Shown here in pieces: positions 24,818-33,070 of a stretch of DNA of 64,000 nt. The notes beneath the pieces were generated by a model, which did not search any database, was not told where the DNA came from, and saw nothing but the letters and a program-made list of their open reading frames with translations. A program made the translations under genes and the position numbers. Source of the DNA: Akkermansia muciniphila (lineage in GTDB: Bacteria; Verrucomicrobiota; Verrucomicrobiia; Verrucomicrobiales; Akkermansiaceae); the NCBI RefSeq assembly GCF_030848305.1, contig NZ_CP114598.1, positions 1,550,001 to 1,614,000 of the forward strand, in the 5' to 3' direction. Within the stretch, counting starts at the first letter, position 1. The number at the start of each line of letters is the position of its first letter.

Positions 24818-26398
24818 ATGATGATTCTGAGTCAGGCAGCCCCGTTTGACATGGCCACTACCAGCGGCATTGCCCAATCGGTGACGCTTCGTTTTGTGGA
24901 CAGCTCCGGCGCCGCAAAAGATATTTCCGGCCATGAGTTCCGCTGTGCTGTCCGCGGCCCTGGCGCCGCCGCCATCAAATGCGAGCCTGTAGACGTCAAT
25001 ACGGCTCTTTTGTCGTGGAGCCCTCTCAAGGCCGGAACGCATGCTTATGACCTTTTCATGACCTCTCCTGATGGGGCGGAGCGCCCCTTGATTAAAGGGG
25101 AAATCCATGCCGCTTCCCGTGTTACGCCGCCGGGCAGTGAAGATGTGGTTACAATTGGAGACGTGAAAATCATGATTCCTGACGCCGCGGAAGGAGAGGT
25201 GAAAATTATTGATCCTTCCGTGGATGCTGCTGAACGGGCTGAATCCGCTGCTCAAGAAGCCTCAAATGCCAGGAACGACGCTCAGAATGCCAAAAAAGAA
25301 GCGGAAAAATCAGCAGAAAGAGCTGCGACATCCGCCACGGAGTCGGCTAACTCCGCGACGGCGGCCCAGCAGGCCCTTGAGGCCATACCTCAAGTAGATG
25401 ATGCAGGCAACATGACGCTGGCCGGAGGTCTGACGGCGGCGGGGGCTATTAACGCCAATGGCGGCATCAATATGCCGCTGGCCGTGGGGGCAGTAACGGA
25501 TACGTCAGCGGTCAACTTTTTTTATGCTATGGGTCTGGCAGGAGCCGTACAGGCGTTGATTCAGCCTCTGTACCTCAAAACCAGCTCCATGCCCGTAGTG
25601 GGGGCCGGCACTACTTCTGTTCAATATGCCGGACTTTATGCAACCAGTTCAACGTCGGTAGCCTCCGGATCTCCTGCACACAGTACGACCACGTTTACCT
25701 TTGAAGGGCCGCAGGGCCAGCATAATTACAGTTCTTTCGCGGGATTTTCGAGACCGCTGTCCGGTTCAACAGCGTCCAAATTTACCTTTGGATTAGGCCG
25801 CGGATCAAAAACGGTAAGAGGCGGCCTGACGATGGATTCATTTTCCATGATTCCGGGCAATAATCTGGCCGTCAATTACGGAGAGATTATCGACATCACA
25901 ACCACAGCGGTCCGTGATGCTGTCCGGGGAGGTTACGTGCTTAGAGTGCGGGAGATTTATTACGTCTCTTCCGGTGATTCATGGCAGGTGAAAACTACGG
26001 AAAGTTTTATTCCCGCAACTCAAAACCACCCATTTCCCGCCTGCCTCAACAGGCTCATTTTCATGCAGGAGGGGCTTTCAAGCATGTCGTCATACGAGGG
26101 GAAAGCGTCGCTTTATATTGAGCTGGGGGGAGGGCAGACAAACACTTTGTTCAAAATAGCCGCCCTCAGAGGCGTTTCAGGATTCGAAGACGGAATGGGG
26201 TTCAGCACGTTGGTGGCGGATGTGGAAAATCCCAATTCCTGGACTTCCTCGGTTCGCACGGGAGCAGGCAGCCGCTACCTTTATGCCAATGGGTTGCGCA
26301 ATCCAATGTACGCTGCATTGGAAGCAATGGCCGTCAATGCCATTGAATCCGAGGAAACAGCGGATTTTGTGGATGTAAATACCCCCTTAGAATCATGA
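24818..26398 (+). CDS. Tail fibre-like protein with Ala-rich coiled coil
   Basis: The 526-residue protein has a strand-rich N-terminal region (residues 10-110). Next comes a long Ala/Glu-rich trimer-type coiled coil (about 135-190: AERAESAAQEASNARND onwards), then a Gly/Ser-rich C-terminal region. This layout is typical of fibres: attachment domain, shaft, receptor-binding tip. The tip probably decides host-cell binding. No tail chaperone gene follows directly; the next gene overlaps by 4 bases. Confidence 0.7.
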   Translation: MMILSQAAPFDMATTSGIAQSVTLRFVDSSGAAKDISGHEFRCAVRGPGAAAIKCEPVDVNTALLSWSPLKAGTHAYDLFMTSPDGAERPLIKGEIHAASRVTPPGSEDVVTIGDVKIMIPDAAEGEVKIIDPSVDAAERAESAAQEASNARNDAQNAKKEAEKSAERAATSATESANSATAAQQALEAIPQVDDAGNMTLAGGLTAAGAINANGGINMPLAVGAVTDTSAVNFFYAMGLAGAVQALIQPLYLKTSSMPVVGAGTTSVQYAGLYATSSTSVASGSPAHSTTTFTFEGPQGQHNYSSFAGFSRPLSGSTASKFTFGLGRGSKTVRGGLTMDSFSMIPGNNLAVNYGEIIDITTTAVRDAVRGGYVLRVREIYYVSSGDSWQVKTTESFIPATQNHPFPACLNRLIFMQEGLSSMSSYEGKASLYIELGGGQTNTLFKIAALRGVSGFEDGMGFSTLVADVENPNSWTSSVRTGAGSRYLYANGLRNPMYAALEAMAVNAIESEETADFVDVNTPLES

Positions 26399-26789
26399 AT
26401 GCAGAAATACAACTTCAATTCCCCAAGCCAGGCGAATGGAGAGAATTCACCCTGACGCCCATCTATCAGGACAAGGGCGGTTATAGACCTCCGGCCCGCT
26501 TTAATCAGGACGAGATACCAGCCGACCATGCCCCGGCAATGCAGGCGGTAGTGGCCGCGTTGGTTGGATTGTCGGAGCCGTGGAAGCCGTTCAGGTGTGG
26601 GCGAGACTGAAAGAGTTTTATGCGCCGGAAGAGGATGATCCTGTGCGAACGGTGGAAACCGTGGATTTGACCGTTGAGGCCGTCAACCCGCAGGGCGGCC
26701 GGAGGGTGTTCACTTCCCGCGATTACCCGGTTTTTGTCCTCACGGATCCCGCCGCCGTGGCGTTTTTTAAGCATTTCACTAAACAATAA
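26395..26789 (+). pseudogene. Small fibre-adjacent gene, apparent frameshift
   Basis: One frame (26395-26610, MNAEIQLQFPKPGEWREF) and a second (from 26580, EAVQVWARLKEFYAPEEDD) join sensibly through LVGLSGAVEAV if one G is added near 26574-26575, giving about 131 residues. Otherwise these are two overlapping small genes, the second with a GTG start. The protein is probably a fibre accessory by position; no family is recognised. Confidence 0.45.
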
Positions 26790-26792
26790 ACC

Positions 26793-27077
26793 ATGAACAT
26801 CAATAAACAAGACATTGAAAAGGCCCTACAGGCGGCATCCGCCCGCTGGGGGAATTGGGTTAAGTACGTGATTGCCGCCATCATCGGCGCGGCGGCCGTA
26901 GCCGGTTACATCACCGTTAACGGGTGCGGGCACTCCGTGGACGTCACCCCGAACCGCGCCGAGGTGTGCAAGGACGGATCCTGCCTCGTCATTGAGCAGG
27001 GGCATATCTCCTATTCCCAGGCCCAGCCTGTTACGGACGTTCCGCCCGTTGTTCAGATCGTACCTTCCAAGAAATAA
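26793..27077 (+). CDS. Small membrane protein in the lysis region
   Basis: The 94-residue product has a helical start, one membrane helix (WVKYVIAAIIGAAAVAGYITV, about residues 22-42) and a soluble C-terminal half with three Cys. Its place before a holin-like protein and an endolysin suggests a lysis role, for example as a spanin-like or antiholin protein. NGCGH after the helix is not a clear lipobox. Confidence 0.55.
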   Translation: MNINKQDIEKALQAASARWGNWVKYVIAAIIGAAAVAGYITVNGCGHSVDVTPNRAEVCKDGSCLVIEQGHISYSQAQPVTDVPPVVQIVPSKK

Positions 27078-27081
27078 GGCC

Positions 27082-27309
27082 ATGTGCAAACCCCTCAAGG
27101 AATATCTGGGAGTGATCCGCGATTATACGCGTGAGATCGTCACTTTCGGCGGTTTTGTGATAGCCGTGTTCATCTACCTGGATTTCCGCGAGGTGGTGAA
27201 GGAACAGGCTACCAACGCGGCCCATACGGCGGAGATCCTGCGGACGATGGATACCCGTCTCCAGCATTTGGAGAATTACCACCAGCAACAGCTTAAACAG
27301 CGAGATTAA
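27082..27309 (+). CDS. Holin-like protein with one membrane helix and coiled coil
   Basis: From ATG 27082 the product is 75 residues: a short N-terminus, one membrane helix (IVTFGGFVIAVFIYLDF) and a charged helix to the end (AAHTAEILRTMDTRLQHLENYHQQQLKQRD). This resembles XhlA-type phage holin or hemolysin proteins with one helix and coiled coil, though those usually have the coil first. Lysis role inferred from neighbours. Confidence 0.6.
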   Translation: MCKPLKEYLGVIRDYTREIVTFGGFVIAVFIYLDFREVVKEQATNAAHTAEILRTMDTRLQHLENYHQQQLKQRD

Positions 27310-27368
27310 TTCCAACTGTAAAGTTTTTCTTACAAGTTCCCTTTATCTAATAGCCAATAGTTTACAAT

Positions 27369-27950
27369 ATGAATCCTACAGAAAGAAAGATGGCCGCGGC
27401 TATCCTCCGGTTTGAAGACAGCCGCGTTACCGGGCCGGATTCCCTGCGCGTTTCCCGCCTTCCCGCCGCCGACAAGGGCAGCAAGTGGGAGATTTGCGGC
27501 ATTTGCGACGGTATTGAACCGGCCGTGTTTAACAGATTGAAGGCCCTGCTGGATGCCGGAAGACGTGAAGAGGCCTGGGAAGGTTGTCTCCAGTATGTCC
27601 TGGATAATACCGCCGCCGTGCGCTCCTGGCTGGGTTCCGACGTTTTTCCTGGCGTTGAATTCATCCTGCGTGACCATTATTTCAATTCCGGGAGCAGGAA
27701 TACCGGGAAGATTTTGCAGCGCGCACTGAATATCCACGGCGCCGGTCTCACAGTGGACGGGATTGTTGGCCCCAGGACCCGGCAGGAGTTGCAGGACCAG
27801 CTGGCCGCTACGGGTGAAGCGGTGTTTTTGGTTGGGTTACAGGAGAAGCGTCAGGCGTTTTACCGCTCGTGTAAGCAGTTTTCCGTGTTCGGGAAGGGCT
27901 GGCTGAACCGCTGCGACGATGCGTTCAGCGTGGCGCAGGAGCTTGCGTAG
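27369..27950 (+). CDS. Endolysin, GH108-type with peptidoglycan-binding domain
   Basis: The 193-residue protein fits the GH108 plus PG_binding_3 layout. The N-terminal half carries the likely catalytic acid in AAAILRFEDSRV. The C-terminal part reads RDHYFNSGSRNTGKILQRALN then VDGIVGPRTRQEL, the typical muramidase-associated binding motif. It cleaves peptidoglycan after the holin opens the membrane. It follows two small membrane-protein genes and is closed by a terminator. Confidence 0.8.
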   Translation: MNPTERKMAAAILRFEDSRVTGPDSLRVSRLPAADKGSKWEICGICDGIEPAVFNRLKALLDAGRREEAWEGCLQYVLDNTAAVRSWLGSDVFPGVEFILRDHYFNSGSRNTGKILQRALNIHGAGLTVDGIVGPRTRQELQDQLAATGEAVFLVGLQEKRQAFYRSCKQFSVFGKGWLNRCDDAFSVAQELA

Positions 27951-27971
27951 GGTTATTTGTTTCTATCCACG

Positions 27972-27997
27972 CGCCCTATTTGAGGGGCGTTTTTTTT
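27972..27997 (+). terminator. Terminator after the endolysin gene
   Basis: CGCCC (27972-27976) pairs with GGGCG (27985-27989), followed by eight T. Confidence 0.8.
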
Positions 27998-28017
27998 GTT
28001 GCCTGGGCAAAATAACG

Positions 28018-28461
28018 TCAGGAATTGATCAATTCAGGATGCTTTTCAATAAGGTCAAGCAATTTTGCGGAAGGGCCGCAGGGGCGCCGCAAGCCGTGTT
28101 CCCATTTGACCAGCGTGGAAGGGCTGACTCCCAGCACGGCGGCAAAATCTTTCTGGCTCATTCCCTGGCTTTTCCTTAACCGCGCAATGCTTTTTTCATT
28201 GCCTGTTTCGCGGAAAGGTGACGGAGAAATAGCTATAGCCCGGGGCTGGGGCAGTTCCATTCCTTTTTCCAGACAACGTTCAATATACATTTCCGCCACT
28301 TCCTGAAGGTTGCGGTTGACTTCTTCCAGGGTTTCCCCGTGGGTGCAGTCCTTTTCAAAATCAGGCAGGGAACCGATATAGCAATTATCTTCATCGCTCC
28401 ACCGGATGAAACGGCTGTATTTCCCGGCAAGCGTCTTCATATCCTGTTCAGTCATTTTCAT
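28018..28461 (-). CDS. hicB: HicB-type antitoxin with C-terminal helix-turn-helix
   Basis: The 147-residue protein has an N-terminal HicB-like fold (YSRFIRWSDEDNCYIGSLPDFEKDCTHGETLEEVNRNLQEVA) and a C-terminal XRE helix-turn-helix (GMSQKDFAAVLGVSPSTLVKWEHGLRRP). It should neutralise HicA and, with the DNA-binding part, repress the operon. A perfect 13-bp inverted repeat upstream of hicA is the probable operator. Confidence 0.85.
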   Translation of the reverse strand: MKMTEQDMKTLAGKYSRFIRWSDEDNCYIGSLPDFEKDCTHGETLEEVNRNLQEVAEMYIERCLEKGMELPQPRAIAISPSPFRETGNEKSIARLRKSQGMSQKDFAAVLGVSPSTLVKWEHGLRRPCGPSAKLLDLIEKHPELINS

Positions 28462-28480
28462 AGTTGTTTTTCTTGGGGTT

Positions 28481-28504
28481 GCAAGGGAGCTTACGCTCCC
28501 TTGC
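28481..28504 (-). other. Stem-loop across the hicA stop codon
   Basis: A perfect 10-bp stem (28481-28490 with 28495-28504) with a 4-base loop encloses the hicA stop region. On the minus strand no T run follows, so it is not a normal terminator there. It may set the relative amounts of hicA and hicB message by processing or translation. Confidence 0.5.
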
Positions 28505-28700
28505 TTTTTGCCTCTTCTATCTTCTCCCTGACGTGCTTGACCAGATAGGGCTTGGCATCGTCTCCATCATGCCCGCAGATGGTCGCTACCGTACCGGAGG
28601 CCCGATGCTCATACTGACGGTGGGAACCTTTGCCGCGGCCCGTATTGTCAAAGCCCGCCTTGCGAAGATCGGCAACTAGTTGTCGTATCTTAGGAGGCAT
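28491..28700 (-). CDS. hicA: HicA-type mRNA interferase toxin
   Basis: The 69-residue protein starts MPPKIRQLVADLRKAGF (ATG at 28698-28700) and has the HicA dsRBD-like signature with catalytic His in GRGKGSHRQYEH. Known HicA toxins cleave mRNA without ribosomes. An in-frame upstream start would cross the operator, so I used the shorter form. It precedes hicB by 29 bases in the usual toxin-first order. Confidence 0.85.
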   Translation of the reverse strand: MPPKIRQLVADLRKAGFDNTGRGKGSHRQYEHRASGTVATICGHDGDDAKPYLVKHVREKIEEAKSKGA

Positions 28701-28716
28701 GCCTACAATATAGTTG

Positions 28717-28754
28717 CACAATGTGAAAATAGCAAGGATTGTTTTCACATTGTG
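28717..28754. promoter_or_regulatory. Operator-like perfect inverted repeat upstream of hicA
   Basis: CACAATGTGAAAA (28717-28729) is matched exactly by TTTTCACATTGTG (28742-28754). It lies 16 bases upstream of the hicA start and is a likely HicB binding site. Confidence 0.8.
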
Positions 28755-28828
28755 TCATGTCTCTCTGGAAAGGCTAGTTCTAACATTTCTTGCGCTGAGT
28801 CTATGGAAGTGTTTTCATAAGCTATCGT

Positions 28829-29377
28829 ATGGACGAAAAAAAATTCTACATATTTTCAGATGGAGAAGTGCAAGGGCCTTTTTCAGAACGTGGACTTGAG
28901 TTGCTTTGTGCTCAAAAACGTATTACCGGCGAAACTCTCGTATGCCTTGAAGGAGAGCAAAATTGGACGCCATATTCGGATTTTTTGAAAAATCGCTCTG
29001 TAACAGTTAATGAAAGTTTTTCATCAGAAAATATTCCTCAAGCTATCAGTCAGAATAGGAGAGCGAAAGCTTCTTTTTCAGACAGTCAAAGCTTTCAGGA
29101 GGTAAAAATCCCATTTACATCAATGACGGTGCAGGCTTTCGGCATAATGGGAGGGATTATTATTATTCTTTCTATTCTAGCTGCAGTAGCCGTTTTCATC
29201 GTTGGTATTATGAGTAAAAATGCCGTTGCTTTACCAATGATGATGTTATGGGCTGTTGGAATATTTTTCGGGGCTCTTCTTTATGGTGGTGTTTTCATAG
29301 CCATTGCGAACATTGTGCAATGTCAGTTAAGGAGCGTTGACTTGCTCAAAAAGATTGTAGAGCAGACAAAGGAATAA
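28829..29377 (+). CDS. GYF_2-domain membrane protein
   Basis: The 182-residue protein begins with a GYF_2-type domain (FYIFSDGEVQGPFSERGLELLCAQKRI, LVCLEGEQNWTPYSDF). It then has a linker and two membrane helices (about residues 105-130 and 135-160). GYF_2 domains bind proline-rich peptides or act as adaptors in membrane proteins. It is a likely cargo gene in the prophage, next to hicAB but on the other strand. Role unknown. Confidence 0.65.
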   Translation: MDEKKFYIFSDGEVQGPFSERGLELLCAQKRITGETLVCLEGEQNWTPYSDFLKNRSVTVNESFSSENIPQAISQNRRAKASFSDSQSFQEVKIPFTSMTVQAFGIMGGIIIILSILAAVAVFIVGIMSKNAVALPMMMLWAVGIFFGALLYGGVFIAIANIVQCQLRSVDLLKKIVEQTKE

Positions 29378-29409
29378 TCCTTGTTGAGGCAACCAAGGAT
29401 GAATGCAAT

Positions 29410-29440
29410 AAAAAGCCCCTTGGCCCGGAGGCCAAGGGGC
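29410..29440 (-). terminator. Terminator for the leftward repressor transcript
   Basis: An 11-bp perfect stem (29415-29425 with 29430-29440) ends in AAAAA on the plus strand, which is a T run on the minus strand. The 236 bases between it and the repressor gene hold no convincing gene. Confidence 0.75.
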
Positions 29441-29676
29441 GAAGCATTCTAACGTAAGGAGGACGAATAATAGTTTCTTTTTTAAATGAAGCTATTGTGT
29501 AGTATATGATGCTAGAGCAATTTGATGACTCCAGCGAAGACAGTAGTGAATGTGGTAGGTTAGAAGAGAAAAAGACACCTCCCATAGTGTTGACGCACCG
29601 AGAGGGGGGGAAGCTTGTATCAGATATAGGTGATTATGAGCTTGGAGTTTGCCAAAAACATTATCTATGCCATTGG

Positions 29677-30087
29677 CTAGTTTTTAGCATTTTTCCCCAT
29701 TTTTCTAATAAATTTTATGAGACGTGTCCATTCCTCATCTGTCGAAAACGCGTTCTGAATAAGTTCTAAACAGTACGTTCCCGCATCGAGTCCACGGCGT
29801 TCAGCTTCGGTTTTTATAATTTGATATTGCTCACTATCAAATTCCAATTCCAAAGTGACCATCCCAGATTCATCCACAACGAGTTCTTCTTCTGTGGAAA
29901 GATGTCCTTGTTTAAACATGAGATCATAGATTGTAAGTAAGGCTTTTGCAGGAATTTCAGATTTTTTAAAGAACCATGAATCCACTGTCCGTTTGTGAAC
30001 TCCACATTGTTCCGCAAGCCAAAACCTGTCCTTTTTTATTTTCTTGAGCCAGGCTTTGACATTCTCTTTTTCATCTTTTGAACTCAC
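29677..30087 (-). CDS. Phage repressor 1 (helix-turn-helix)
   Basis: The 136-residue product starts at GTG 30085-30087; an upstream TTG (30102) would place the -10 box inside the gene. The N-terminus reads VKAWLKKIKKDRFWLAEQCGVHKRTVDSWFFKKSEIP, a helix-turn-helix shared with two other regulators in this region. A TTGACA/TATAGT promoter lies so close that transcription should begin at the start codon, giving a leaderless message like lambda cI. It is divergent to an antirepressor gene. Confidence 0.75.
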   Translation of the reverse strand: MSSKDEKENVKAWLKKIKKDRFWLAEQCGVHKRTVDSWFFKKSEIPAKALLTIYDLMFKQGHLSTEEELVVDESGMVTLELEFDSEQYQIIKTEAERRGLDAGTYCLELIQNAFSTDEEWTRLIKFIRKMGKNAKN

Positions 30088-30093
30088 AGTATT

Positions 30094-30121
30094 ACTATAC
30101 AATTTTTTTTAGCATTGTCAA
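30094..30121 (-). promoter_or_regulatory. Promoter of repressor 1 (leaderless)
   Basis: On the minus strand TTGACA (30121-30116), 16 bases, then TATAGT (30099-30094). The -10 box ends 6 bases before the GTG start codon. Confidence 0.75.
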
Positions 30122-30138
30122 TTAGCAGGATAGAACAA

Positions 30139-30192
30139 ATTACAAAAAAATATTGTATTTATTTGTTGACGATTACAAGTTGACGTTGTAAT
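30139..30192. promoter_or_regulatory. Pair of operator-like inverted repeats
   Basis: ATTACAA-N7-TTGTATT at 30139-30159 and ATTACAA-N7-TTGTAAT at 30172-30192 share arm sequence and spacing. They lie between the divergent repressor and antirepressor genes. The second overlaps a possible rightward promoter (TTGACG at 30166-30171). Confidence 0.65.
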
Positions 30193-30226
30193 TCTAGTTT
30201 TGTTGAGTTGATGTTCGCTCTCAATC

Positions 30227-30321
30227 CATGAACATACGGTTCATGTCAGAAACAAAAGCGGCCACCTGCGGGAACAGGTGACCACCAATAACGGGCGTGA
30301 GCCCAACTAATAAGACAAAAC
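30227..30321 (+). promoter_or_regulatory. Structured leader of antirepressor gene 1
   Basis: The leader has three palindromes: CATGAAC-N5-GTTCATG (30227-30245), CACCTG-N6-CAGGTG (30264-30281) and GGGC-GTGA-GCCC (30294-30305), then AACTAATAAG before the ATG at 30322. A second copy stands before the other antirepressor gene at 34297-34361. The shared hairpins suggest a regulatory RNA leader or protein-binding region. Confidence 0.55.
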
Positions 30322-31242
30322 ATGACTACTATAAATTATATAGTAGCGCAAGCAGATTGCGCCAACATGACGGGGAACGGTATTAAGCTGTTCCAGAACT
30401 CCGATCTGAATTGCACGATTGAAGTCATCGAAAGAAATGGTGAACCTTGGATCTTTGCCAAAGAAGTATGTGAAGCTCTCGGTTACTCGAATATTTCGAA
30501 AGCTCTATTGAATGTAAGAGAAAAGTGGAAGGGTATAACCAGCAGGGATACCCTTAAAGGAAAGCAATCAGTTTCAATTATCAATGAAGCTGGCTTGTTC
30601 GCTCTTGTGATGAAATCCAAGATGCCGAAAGCGGTCGAGTTCCAGGATTGGGTGTGTGAAGAAGTTCTCCCCTCTATCCGGAAGACAGGCGGGTACATGA
30701 CAACCCGTCCGGAAGACACGCCGGAACAGATTATGGCCCGTGCTGTGCTGTTGGCCCAGGATGCCATCAAGAGGAAAGATGATCACATTCACCAGTTGGA
30801 AGCCGAACGGGAAAGGAACGCAGCCTACGTAATCTACGGCAAGTCCGTGGAAGTAGCGAATGGCAGCAAGCTTATTGGAACCTACGCCAAGATGCTTACC
30901 CAGGGAGGAATGATCATCGGCGAAAAAAGGCTTTTTGCCCTGCTCCGGGAGTTGGGGATTCTCGGCAAAACCGGAAGCCGTTACAACGAACCCTGTCAAT
31001 ACCACATTGAGAAGGGGTACTTTCGGGTCACCACCAGAACTATTACTCATTCTGACGGAGTTGAGCAAACAAAGATCACGCCGCGCCTTTTGCCCAAGGG
31101 CCAGATATGGCTCACGGACAAATTCTACAAGCTATGGAATACAAACCCGGAGGTCTTTACTCCGTTCGTCGGTAAGGGGTCATGTCTGCGTCTGGACATG
31201 AAGGAGTATATCGCAAGGGGAGATATTGATGACGTTGCATGA
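30322..31242 (+). CDS. Phage antirepressor, Bro-N plus KilAC/Ant domains
   Basis: The 306-residue protein has a BRO-type N-terminal domain (IEVIERNGEPWIFAKEVCEALGY to VCEEVLPSIRKTGGYM, residues 32-135). A linker follows, then an Ant/KilAC C-terminal domain (SVEVANGSKLIGTYAKMLTQGG, LFALLRELGILG). Antirepressors bind phage repressors or DNA and promote induction. The first 28 residues closely match the antirepressor gene at 34362, showing a duplication. It is divergent to repressor 1 and ends in a terminator. Confidence 0.88.
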   Translation: MTTINYIVAQADCANMTGNGIKLFQNSDLNCTIEVIERNGEPWIFAKEVCEALGYSNISKALLNVREKWKGITSRDTLKGKQSVSIINEAGLFALVMKSKMPKAVEFQDWVCEEVLPSIRKTGGYMTTRPEDTPEQIMARAVLLAQDAIKRKDDHIHQLEAERERNAAYVIYGKSVEVANGSKLIGTYAKMLTQGGMIIGEKRLFALLRELGILGKTGSRYNEPCQYHIEKGYFRVTTRTITHSDGVEQTKITPRLLPKGQIWLTDKFYKLWNTNPEVFTPFVGKGSCLRLDMKEYIARGDIDDVA

Positions 31243-31251
31243 TCTCATTCC

Positions 31252-31285
31252 CCTGTTTCCCTTGAGGAAGCGGGGGATTTTTACT
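31252..31285 (+). terminator. Terminator after antirepressor 1
   Basis: TCCCC (31252-31256) pairs with GGGGA (31276-31280), with further inner pairs TTTCC/GGAA, followed by five T. Confidence 0.75.
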
Positions 31286-31427
31286 GCCCTCGGTATGGCA
31301 TGGCTGTATGCAGATGTAACACAGCATCAAACTTTTCCCTATTGATGGAAGGCTTCAATAGGAAAACGAGGAGTTCTGTATTATCCCACTTGCCGTATTT
31401 GGAAGAAAGTGCTAATTATTTTGAATT

Positions 31428-32864
31428 ATGCCATTGTTGTTGTTCATTCTGATTTTATGCTGCTTGATTGCGTCTTTCCTCATTCCCTGGTGGAGGACAG
31501 ATGCGATAAAAAAGGAATTGGAAGAGAAAAATAGACTTTTGAATGAGGAAAAAAGACAGTTTGAAAAAGAGATATTAAAAGAAAAAAAGGAACTAAAAAA
31601 ATTAAAAAAACAGTTTGAAAAGGATATAGTTGAACTCAAGAAAAAATCTCGTTCGATTGAAAGTGATATTAAAAAATTAGAAACAGAGCGAAAAAATCTT
31701 GAAAATCTTAACTCTGTTCTAAAAAGGAGTATTCATGGATATGGAAATGAATATATTGAACCCATATCTGTTATTTATGATGAACTTATAAGCAAGTACG
31801 GATATACGCAAGCTGCTAAAAATTTGAAAGATATAAAGTCATTGCTAAAAGGTATGCGCAAAAAAGGCAAAGTTGTTTCATTTTTAGCAGACAGCATCTC
31901 TGCGAGTGAGGAAGATCTCACTAAAATATTACTGTTATCAATGGATAGTCTTTGCTCGTTGTACTTGAGTGAGGTTAAGGTTTCAAATGTGGGAATTCTT
32001 CAACAGAAGGTTCGCGATGCCGCTGTCTTAATAGAAGGGGCTTTCAAAAATAGAGTCAAGTTTACACAGGAATATATAGATGCACGGATCAAGGAAATAT
32101 CTTTGATGTCTGCAATGGAATATGCCAAGGAACTGGATAGAGAGCAGCAGAGAATCATTAAAGAAAAAATTAGGGAGGAACAAAAAGTTCAGAGGGAAAT
32201 AGAGAAAGCTTTACGAGAAGCAGAAGCTAAGGAAAGAGCTTTGCAGAGACAAATTGACATCGCAAAGGCCAAGGAACTGGAAGCAGGTGAAAATGAAGAA
32301 AAGAGAAGAGTGCTTGAAATAAAGATAGAAGAATTAGAGCAGCAGCTTCAGCTGGCAAGAGATTCCGGACAAAGGGCTCTTTCCATGGCTCAACAAACAA
32401 AACGCGGATATGTCTATGTCATCTCAAATGAGGGGAGTTTTGGGCCTGGTGTGTTCAAAATTGGGATGACGCGGCGGTTAGAGCCTCTTGATCGAGTAAG
32501 AGAATTAGGGGATGCGTCCGTTCCTTTTTCTTTTGATGTCCATGCAATGATTTATTCGGAAGATGCGCCGAAGCTGGAAACAACATTACATAAACATTTT
32601 TTAATGGATCAAGTGAATAAGGTGAACTATCGGAAGGAATTTTTTAGAACAGACCTTCATAGCATAAAAGAGGTAGTTGACGGTTTCGGGTTGGAATGTC
32701 ATTGGACAGAGACAGCCAAAGCGAAAGAATACAGGGAAACTCTGGCTATAGAAAAGACCATAGCCCATAACCCTGTTGCAAGAGAGGCATGGAAGAATCG
32801 TCAACTTGTTTTAGATTCTCCTTTGTCTCATTTTGAAGAATGGAATGAGGCTGAAAATACTTGA
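31428..32864 (+). CDS. DUF4041 plus T5orf172 (GIY-YIG-like) protein with N-terminal membrane helix
   Basis: The 478-residue protein starts with a membrane helix (residues 2-21), then a long Lys/Glu coiled coil (25-105), a DUF4041-type region (about 110-280) and more coiled coil. A T5orf172 GIY-YIG-like domain follows (about 328-425): GYVYVISNEG, VFKIGMTRR, DRVRELGD and the likely catalytic Glu in KLETTLHKHF. Such proteins are common in prophage accessory regions. A nuclease at the inner membrane could cut incoming DNA, but this is inference. It stands alone between control genes, which is a usual place for lysogen-expressed cargo. Confidence 0.8.
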   Translation: MPLLLFILILCCLIASFLIPWWRTDAIKKELEEKNRLLNEEKRQFEKEILKEKKELKKLKKQFEKDIVELKKKSRSIESDIKKLETERKNLENLNSVLKRSIHGYGNEYIEPISVIYDELISKYGYTQAAKNLKDIKSLLKGMRKKGKVVSFLADSISASEEDLTKILLLSMDSLCSLYLSEVKVSNVGILQQKVRDAAVLIEGAFKNRVKFTQEYIDARIKEISLMSAMEYAKELDREQQRIIKEKIREEQKVQREIEKALREAEAKERALQRQIDIAKAKELEAGENEEKRRVLEIKIEELEQQLQLARDSGQRALSMAQQTKRGYVYVISNEGSFGPGVFKIGMTRRLEPLDRVRELGDASVPFSFDVHAMIYSEDAPKLETTLHKHFLMDQVNKVNYRKEFFRTDLHSIKEVVDGFGLECHWTETAKAKEYRETLAIEKTIAHNPVAREAWKNRQLVLDSPLSHFEEWNEAENT

Positions 32865-33018
32865 TGTTGTTATTAGAGGAGTAATTCAAGCTTTCTCCCA
32901 CCTGTTCAGGTTTTCCCGTCTCTTTGAAGCCACTTCTTGACGTCACTCTTCGAGTGCATTCGTAAAAAATATCATACCAAAAAAGAGAAAACAAGAGAGG
33001 ACGCCTTTGAGAGAGCAA

Positions 33019-33046
33019 CAAAAAAAGCCCAGAAGGTGCCGGGCTT
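33019..33046 (-). terminator. Terminator for repressor 2
   Basis: On the minus strand AAGCCC (33046-33041) pairs with GGGCTT (33030-33025), followed by a T run (A run at 33021-33026 on the plus strand). Confidence 0.75.
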
Positions 33047-33070
33047 GAGTTCATGTCTTTGATAGGAGGT

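Noticed and set aside
29506-29769. Short plus-strand frame overlapping repressor 1
   Set aside because: No ribosome site or family; the repressor on the other strand is better supported.
30239-30321. Riboswitch call for the antirepressor leader
   Set aside because: It has conserved hairpins but does not resemble a known riboswitch class.
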